A DNA stretch of 29,397 nt from an uncultured Prevotella sp. GTDB lineage: Bacteria; Bacteroidota; Bacteroidia; Bacteroidales; Bacteroidaceae. The notes under the pieces were generated by a model. That model saw only the letters and a program-made list of their open reading frames with translations, did no database searches and was not told the origin of the DNA. The first letter of the stretch is position 1, and each line of letters starts with the position of its first letter. The position numbers and the translations under genes were made by a program. The stretch is taken from positions 1 to 29,397 of the forward strand of contig CAMQBR010000020.1 of the NCBI GenBank assembly GCA_946999045.1. Reading direction: 5' to 3'. Below, one piece after another: positions 24,175-29,397 of this stretch.

Positions 24175-25743
24175 CTAAAAACTAAAGCAACCTGTTTTAC
24201 AGACAGTTACCTGTACTCCACGATTATTTCCCAGTAGTTCACCAAAATCCATAGCATAAGCACCCTTTACATTCCAGCCATTGCCTAATCGATAATTGGT
24301 TTCAAGCAAAAAGCTCATATTGTTCTTTACTTTCTGAAACGGACAACTATATGTACCCCAACCTTGCTGATAGGTCGCCAAAAAGCGGTAACTCAAATGC
24401 TCTGTAGGATTGCCACTCACACCTAAATGGTAAGCTACAAATCTGTTATTCTGAACATTTATCTGCCCATCCGTATTATAAATAGGCGAAAGGTAAAGCG
24501 CATTGCCCATTACTTCGCCCCAGTGTTGCCACCCCATGGAGATATAATGGTTGTAAAAATTATCGTTTCCGCTAATATGCTTCGTAAGATGAGGTGTGTG
24601 ATCGTGATAAATAGGGCCACTTTGGTATTTGGTATAAATGTATTCAAAGACGATATTTCTCAACCACGAACCATTCCTTAAATTGAGTTCTGCACCCAAT
24701 AAGCAGTCTTTAAAATCGTACATATAAAAACGCTTGTCTTGCTTTACATTCCAATTCGCACCAGTTCCATAGCCATCATAATCTAATTGAAACATTGAAG
24801 AGTGGTCTTCAAAATACTTATCTGCATAAACCGACAATAGCCAGGTATCGGCATCATAATTAATACGTGCCAGCCATGCCCCCAACTGGTTTCCCTCTGC
24901 ATTCTGATAAACTGTACCTTCCTCTACCACATCACTACCACCAGGCATAAAAGCTTTCCAAAAACTTTTAATGCCTGTATGCGATTTTATTACCCGGTGC
25001 TGCTCATCTCTATAGGGAAAATAAGACGTTCCACCAAAGATTGAAGCCATTTCCAAACCTAATTCTACCGAAAGCGGTGTAAAACTGTCTTCATTTCCAA
25101 TCTTAAGAAAACCTGCCTTGCTATGATACAGCAGCCTATCGGCATACTTTGACTTGCATTGTGTAAACTCATGCTGCCAGTTATCATCCGTCATCATGCC
25201 ATAAGATATATGGCCCTTTATGTGTAACCAACCATTGCTAAATGGCAATCGCACATAATCGGGAAAAGCCAAACGAACCTGTGGTACAGGACGAGCATTG
25301 ATACCTAATGCTTGTGAACCAGTACTCAAACTATTATTCTTCAACTCCATGGGATATTCTTTGCTGCCAACCGACAATACTCCATGCAGCCAACGAGCCT
25401 CTACAAAAGCTTGCTGTATAACTATATTACTGGTATAATGATAGGGCAACGCAACATCTACACCATACCCTACTGCCCAATGACTATCAGAATCTGTTTG
25501 CAAAGGACGAATAACACTGGCTCTTAAATAACCATTCACATCTTTAAGCGAACTTAAACCATACTTATTGGCATGAAGCCATAAAGGAGTTTTATCGCTT
25601 GAAAAGCTGCCTTGCGTAGATATTTTGTACTGAATGTTTTTGCCTAAATCTTTTTTTGCGGGTTCTTGTTCGTAAGAAAACGATTGCGCACGCCCTCCTA
25701 CAGCAAACAAAAGTAGTATGTATAATAATAAATAATGCTTCAT
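24175..25743 (-). CDS. Wzi-family outer-membrane capsule assembly protein
   Basis: A 522-residue protein with a cleavable signal peptide (MKHYLLLYILLLFAVGGRAQ) and then alternating beta strands rich in aromatic residues, as in an outer-membrane barrel. It resembles the Bacteroidota capsule assembly Wzi family, recognisable from the N-terminal TPLWLHANKYGLSS, the GSKEYPMELKNNSLSTGS segment and the later GGSDVVEEG. E. coli Wzi, about 475 residues, binds capsule at the cell surface, so a role in anchoring surface polysaccharide is plausible. It is unlinked to the cluster at 1-15816 by about 8 kb of other genes, so any link to that polymer is inference. Signal peptide and length are normal; the C-terminus ends in Phe. 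Confidence 0.83.
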   Translation of the reverse strand: MKHYLLLYILLLFAVGGRAQSFSYEQEPAKKDLGKNIQYKISTQGSFSSDKTPLWLHANKYGLSSLKDVNGYLRASVIRPLQTDSDSHWAVGYGVDVALPYHYTSNIVIQQAFVEARWLHGVLSVGSKEYPMELKNNSLSTGSQALGINARPVPQVRLAFPDYVRLPFSNGWLHIKGHISYGMMTDDNWQHEFTQCKSKYADRLLYHSKAGFLKIGNEDSFTPLSVELGLEMASIFGGTSYFPYRDEQHRVIKSHTGIKSFWKAFMPGGSDVVEEGTVYQNAEGNQLGAWLARINYDADTWLLSVYADKYFEDHSSMFQLDYDGYGTGANWNVKQDKRFYMYDFKDCLLGAELNLRNGSWLRNIVFEYIYTKYQSGPIYHDHTPHLTKHISGNDNFYNHYISMGWQHWGEVMGNALYLSPIYNTDGQINVQNNRFVAYHLGVSGNPTEHLSYRFLATYQQGWGTYSCPFQKVKNNMSFLLETNYRLGNGWNVKGAYAMDFGELLGNNRGVQVTVCKTGCFSF

Positions 25744-25852
25744 GTTTAATTACATATATAGTTATATAACGAAACAAAGAGGGTTTTAGTTTATAGATGT
25801 CGTATTTTTTTTGAGTTCTGTTTTACCAAAGAAAGAGAGCATTACTCCAAAC

Positions 25853-25870
25853 ATAGGGGCAAGCCCCTAT
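25853..25870. other. Perfect 8-bp hairpin ATAGGGGC/GCCCCTAT
   Basis: An 18-nt inverted repeat with a 2-nt centre (AA), in the 249-nt gap between carB and the Wzi-family gene and about 110 nt before the latter's ATG. It could be an operator-like site, a terminator stem or a repeat remnant. There is no T-run next to it. Confidence 0.35.
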
Positions 25871-25905
25871 ATAAGAAGATTACCCTCTCCCTCTATATAT
25901 ACAAC

Positions 25906-25923
25906 GCCCCCCTTTCGGGAGGC
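25906..25923. other. GC-rich hairpin GCCCCCC-TTTC-GGGAGGC
   Basis: A 7-bp stem with one C-A mismatch and a 4-nt loop, 36 nt from the ATAGGGGC hairpin. In an otherwise A/T-rich gap it stands out. No T-run follows on either strand, so it is not a typical intrinsic terminator. Confidence 0.35.
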
Positions 25924-25946
25924 TTCGTTCTAAACACTTTTGTTAC

Positions 25947-25971
25947 GAGCTTTTTAATTAGAAAAAAGCTC
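25947..25971 (-). terminator. Likely carB terminator hairpin
   Basis: On the minus strand GAGCTTTTT-TCTAATT-AAAAAGCTC forms a perfect 9-bp stem with a 7-nt loop, 21 nt past the carB stop. The downstream side of the stem is A-rich and no separate U-tract follows, so it may act as a stabilising 3' end or a bidirectional stem rather than a strong terminator. Confidence 0.4.
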
Positions 25972-25992
25972 ATACCCCCAACAACTCAAATA

Positions 25993-28900
25993 TTAATATT
26001 CATCCCATGCCTTAATATCAATGTCGTCCAAGCTGAGCGAACAAAAGGCAGAAATAAATGCACCAGCCAATCTGCTATTGGTAATGAGCGGAATGTTAAG
26101 ATCAATGGCTGCACGTCTAATTTTATAACCATTCGTAAGTTCGTGCGGTGTTAAGTTTTTAGGAATATTCACAACCATATCTATCTTCTTTTCGTGCAAC
26201 AGCGACAAAGCCTGAGGTTGCTTACCTTCTTCACTTGGCCAATATACCGTTGTGTTATCTATTCCATTTTCAGAAAGATACTTACTGGTACCACCCGTAG
26301 CATAAAGTTGGTAACCATGCTCCTTTAACTTCTTGGCAGCATCCAGCATTTCAGCCTTTTGCTTGGCACCACCTGTTGACAACAATACTGTATGCTTAGG
26401 TATACGATGTCCCACACTTAACATACTCTTGAGCAATGCCTGATTGGTATCACTACCCAAACACCCAACTTCGCCCGTTGAAGACATATCTACACCCAAC
26501 ACAGGGTCGGCTTTCTGCAAACGATTAAATGAAAATTGCGAAGCCTTGATACCCACATAATCTAAATCAAAGAGGTTCTTCTGTGGCTTTTCTACCTTCA
26601 TTCCCAACATAATCTTGGTAGCCAACTGGATGAAATTAAGTTTCAACACCTTACTAACAAATGGGAATGAACGTGATGCACGCAAGTTACACTCAATAAC
26701 AAGAATATCGTTATCACGTGCCATAAACTGAATATTAAACGGGCCGTTGATGTGTAAAGCTTTAGCTATCTGGCGGCTAATGCGTTTAACTCTGCGCACC
26801 GTCTCTACATACAACTTCTGTGGAGGAAACTCAATGGTGGCATCGCCCGAGTGAACACCAGCAAACTCTATGTGTTCTGATATAGCATAAGCCATAATTT
26901 CGCCTTGCTGAGCCACTGCATCCATTTCTATCTCCTTGGCATGCTCTATAAACTTAGATACCACTACAGGGTGGTCTTCACTTACATTGGCGGCTAACTT
27001 CAAAAAGCGTTCCAACTCTTCCTTGTTAGAGCAAACATTCATAGCTGCACCAGAAAGCACATACGAAGGACGAACCAATACGGGGAAACCTACCCTATGT
27101 ACAAACTCATCAATGTCTTGCATAGAAGATAAGGCACGCCACTCTGGTTGATGAATGCCCAAGGTGTTTAACATAGACGAGAACTTTGCTCTATCTTCTG
27201 CATTATCTATATCCTTTGCAGCTGTTCCCAAGATAGGTACGTTCTGCTCATCCAACTTCAAAGCCAAATTGTTAGGTATCTGGCCTCCTGTTGATATTAT
27301 CACACCGTGCGGAGTTTCAAGGTCTATAATATCCATAACACGCTCAAACGTCAACTCATCAAAGTAGAGTCGGTCGCACATATCATAGTCGGTTGATACC
27401 GTTTCAGGGTTATAATTAATCATAACTGAGCGGTAACCTTCCTTACGAAGGGTGTTAAGAGCCTGCACTCCACTCCAGTCAAACTCTACCGAACTACCTA
27501 TTCGATAAGCTCCCGAGCCCAAAACAACTATAGAACGCTTGTCGCTTTCGTAAGTTATATCGTTGGCTACTCCTGCATAGGTAAGGTACAAATAATTGGT
27601 TTGAGCAGGATATTCAGCTGCCAATGTATCTATTTGCTTTACAACAGGCAAAATACCATACTGCTTTCTCTTATTACGAACCACGAGCATTGCTTGCTGC
27701 ATATTGGGCATTTGCTCTTCCAAGCCAATGGCACGTGCTATTTGGAAATCGGTAAAGCCATAAACCTTTGCCGTGTGCAGTAAGTTCTTATCCAGCATAT
27801 TAATGTTGCCACAACGCTTCAGCTCTTCGTCTATATCAATAATATGCTTAAGTTTCTGCAAAAACCACTTGTCTATTTTGGTCAACTCGTGTATCTCATC
27901 TACAGTATAACCTTTGTGCATGGCTTTGGAGATAATGAATACACGCTTGTCGGTTGGCTCACACAAAGCCGCATCTATGTTGTCTATCTTCAGCTCTTTG
28001 TTCTCTACAAAGCCGTGCATACCCTGCCCTATCATACGAAGACCTTTCTGCATGGCCTCTTCAAAATTACGACCAATAGCCATAACCTCGCCAACCGACT
28101 TCATAGAAGAGCCTAACTCACGGTCTACTCCACGAAACTTTGACAAATCCCAGCGTGGTATCTTGCACACTACATAGTCGAGTGCAGGCTCAAAGAAAGC
28201 TGGAGTAGTTTTGGTAACCGAGTTCTTCAGCTCAAAGAGCCCATAACCTAAGCTCAACTTGGCTGCCACAAAGGCTAAAGGATAGCCAGTAGCTTTACTT
28301 GCCAAAGCCGAACTACGGCTCAAACGAGCATTAACCTCAATAACTCTGTAGTCTTCGCTTTCTGGGTCGAAAGCATACTGTACGTTACATTCTCCAATAA
28401 TACCAATGTGCCGAATAAGTTTAATAGATACATCACGAAGCTTGTGATACTCGCTATTAGACAGGGTTTGTGAAGGAGCAATGACAATAGATTCGCCCGT
28501 GTGGATTCCCAATGGGTCAAAATTCTCCATATTACAAACTGTAATACAGTTGTCATAACTATCGCGAACTACTTCGTATTCTATCTCTTTCCAGCCCTTC
28601 AAACTCTTTTCTACCAACACCTGCGGAGAGAAAGAGAAGGCTTTTTCGGCTAACTTATTCAGCTCTTCCTCATTATCACAAAAGCCACTGCCCAAACCGC
28701 CCAAAGCGTATGCAGCACGAATAATAACAGGATAGCCCAGTGTGTTGGCTGCCTTGCGTGCTTGCTCTATGTTTTCACAAGCCTCGCTCTTAATGTATTT
28801 TACACCAATCTCGCTCAACTGCTCTACAAATCGCTCACGGTCTTCAGTGTTAATAATGGCTTGTACAGGCGTACCCATTACCTTTACATTGTACTTTTCT

Positions 28901-29220
28901 AAGATACCGCTCTGGTAAAGTTGTACACCACAATTCAATGCAGTTTGTCCGCCAAAAGACAATAATATGCCGTCTGGCTTTTCTTTCTTTATTACTCGCT
29001 CAACAAAGTAAGGCTGAACAGGTAAAAAGTAAATCTTGTCTGCCACACCTTCTGAGGTTTGTACTGTAGCTATGTTTGGATTGATTAACACTGTTTTGAT
29101 GCCTTCTTCGCGAAGTGCCTTGAGGGCTTGCGAACCAGAATAATCAAACTCACCAGCTTCTCCTATCTTCAATGCTCCTGAACCTAAGAGCAATACTTTC
29201 TTTATATTTTCGTCTCTCAT
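25993..29220 (-). CDS. carB: Carbamoyl-phosphate synthase large subunit
   Basis: A full-length 1075-residue CarB (E. coli 1073). It makes carbamoyl phosphate from bicarbonate, ATP and glutamine-derived ammonia for pyrimidine and arginine synthesis. The two homologous synthetase halves are clear: LLGSGALKIGEAGEFDYSG at 11-29 and VVLGSGAYRIGSSVEFDWSG at 565-584, each followed by an ATP-grasp domain (first one with AYALGGLGSGF at 170-180). An oligomerisation region lies between (about 400-555), and a C-terminal MGS-like allosteric domain (about 940-1075) carries the YATGGTSKYL motif. The ATG at 29220 directly precedes the conserved RDENIKKVLLLGSG. The small subunit carA is not in the window and may lie upstream beyond repeat copy D. 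Confidence 0.97.
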   Translation of the reverse strand: MRDENIKKVLLLGSGALKIGEAGEFDYSGSQALKALREEGIKTVLINPNIATVQTSEGVADKIYFLPVQPYFVERVIKKEKPDGILLSFGGQTALNCGVQLYQSGILEKYNVKVMGTPVQAIINTEDRERFVEQLSEIGVKYIKSEACENIEQARKAANTLGYPVIIRAAYALGGLGSGFCDNEEELNKLAEKAFSFSPQVLVEKSLKGWKEIEYEVVRDSYDNCITVCNMENFDPLGIHTGESIVIAPSQTLSNSEYHKLRDVSIKLIRHIGIIGECNVQYAFDPESEDYRVIEVNARLSRSSALASKATGYPLAFVAAKLSLGYGLFELKNSVTKTTPAFFEPALDYVVCKIPRWDLSKFRGVDRELGSSMKSVGEVMAIGRNFEEAMQKGLRMIGQGMHGFVENKELKIDNIDAALCEPTDKRVFIISKAMHKGYTVDEIHELTKIDKWFLQKLKHIIDIDEELKRCGNINMLDKNLLHTAKVYGFTDFQIARAIGLEEQMPNMQQAMLVVRNKRKQYGILPVVKQIDTLAAEYPAQTNYLYLTYAGVANDITYESDKRSIVVLGSGAYRIGSSVEFDWSGVQALNTLRKEGYRSVMINYNPETVSTDYDMCDRLYFDELTFERVMDIIDLETPHGVIISTGGQIPNNLALKLDEQNVPILGTAAKDIDNAEDRAKFSSMLNTLGIHQPEWRALSSMQDIDEFVHRVGFPVLVRPSYVLSGAAMNVCSNKEELERFLKLAANVSEDHPVVVSKFIEHAKEIEMDAVAQQGEIMAYAISEHIEFAGVHSGDATIEFPPQKLYVETVRRVKRISRQIAKALHINGPFNIQFMARDNDILVIECNLRASRSFPFVSKVLKLNFIQLATKIMLGMKVEKPQKNLFDLDYVGIKASQFSFNRLQKADPVLGVDMSSTGEVGCLGSDTNQALLKSMLSVGHRIPKHTVLLSTGGAKQKAEMLDAAKKLKEHGYQLYATGGTSKYLSENGIDNTTVYWPSEEGKQPQALSLLHEKKIDMVVNIPKNLTPHELTNGYKIRRAAIDLNIPLITNSRLAGAFISAFCSLSLDDIDIKAWDEY

Positions 29221-29309
29221 TGTTTTTGCTTTACTGATTGTACAATAGTTGCGTTAGATAATTGAACCCCCATTTACTTTTTAGGTTATTTCTATAACAT
29301 TAGTTTTAT

Positions 29310-29397
29310 GGGCGGTTCTATATACATTCCCCCCCCGTAAAGTTTTTATGTTAGTCTTTTTACGTTTTGTCATCTTGTGGACTCTTTTTATATAAAA
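29310..29397 (-). mobile_element. Repeat element copy D (right end, cut by window edge)
   Basis: Read on the minus strand this ends with TAGAACCGCCC (29320-29310). It matches copy A from TTTTATATAAAAAGAG through AACATAAAAACTTTACG with only about four differences in 62 nt. It carries 15 extra nt (29321-29335) next to the tip, including part of a G8 run (C on plus, 29329-29336), that copy A lacks. The near identity to A suggests recent spread. The tip lies 89 nt upstream of the carB ATG; the gap 29221-29309 shows no convincing -7 box. Confidence 0.7.

Noticed and set aside
1..29397. CRISPR arrays, tRNA or rRNA genes, transposases, UpxY/UpxZ-type antiterminators
   Set aside because: I looked for each and saw no repeat-spacer pattern, no cloverleaf or rRNA motif, and no matching protein among the frames.

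Overview
The window looks like a chromosomal segment of a Bacteroidota bacterium, most likely Prevotella-like. The clues are a TamL-type outer-membrane lipoprotein, an EpsG-type polymerase, a DUF4838 protein, a fused heptose guanylyltransferase/phosphatase, Bacteroidota-style TAnnTTTG -7 boxes, A/T-rich leaders without clear Shine-Dalgarno sequences, and several TTG starts. This placement is inference from gene content; no rRNA or other direct taxonomic marker is present. Every gene except radA lies on the minus strand.

Positions 1-15816 (read right to left) are an exopolysaccharide or capsule cluster. It starts with a six-SLBB outer-membrane export protein, followed by a secreted DUF4838 protein, a Wzz-like chain-length protein, an EpsG-type polymerase, a Wzx flippase and three glycosyltransferases. 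A sugar-nucleotide block follows: an SDR epimerase, a fused guanylyltransferase/phosphatase, a GHMP heptokinase and a GmhA isomerase. Together the last three cover all steps from sedoheptulose 7-phosphate to GDP-D-glycero-alpha-D-manno-heptose. Another glycosyltransferase and a truncated unknown gene close the visible part. No initiating phosphoglycosyltransferase or tyrosine kinase is visible, so the locus probably continues left of position 1. Base composition is patchwork: most of the export gene is GC-rich, the flippase region is very AT-rich, and a G9 tract lies in the leader of the first gene.

Positions 15983-29220 are backbone genes: a TPR protein, an orphan substrate-binding lipoprotein, radA (plus strand), a TamL-like Omp85 lipoprotein, a small lipoprotein, a Wzi-family outer-membrane protein and carB. 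The envelope genes could act with the polysaccharide cluster, but nothing in the sequence proves it.

The most unusual content is a small family of about 245-260 bp repeats with GG(C/T)GGTTCTA-type inverted ends. One copy lies upstream of radA, one begins at the radA stop codon, a broken copy follows it, and a fourth runs off the right edge upstream of carB. The two full copies share an internal 67-nt hairpin. Much of its arm sequence differs between copies, yet base pairing and the positions of the bulge and internal loops are kept. That is the best candidate here for an undescribed structured mobile or regulatory element.
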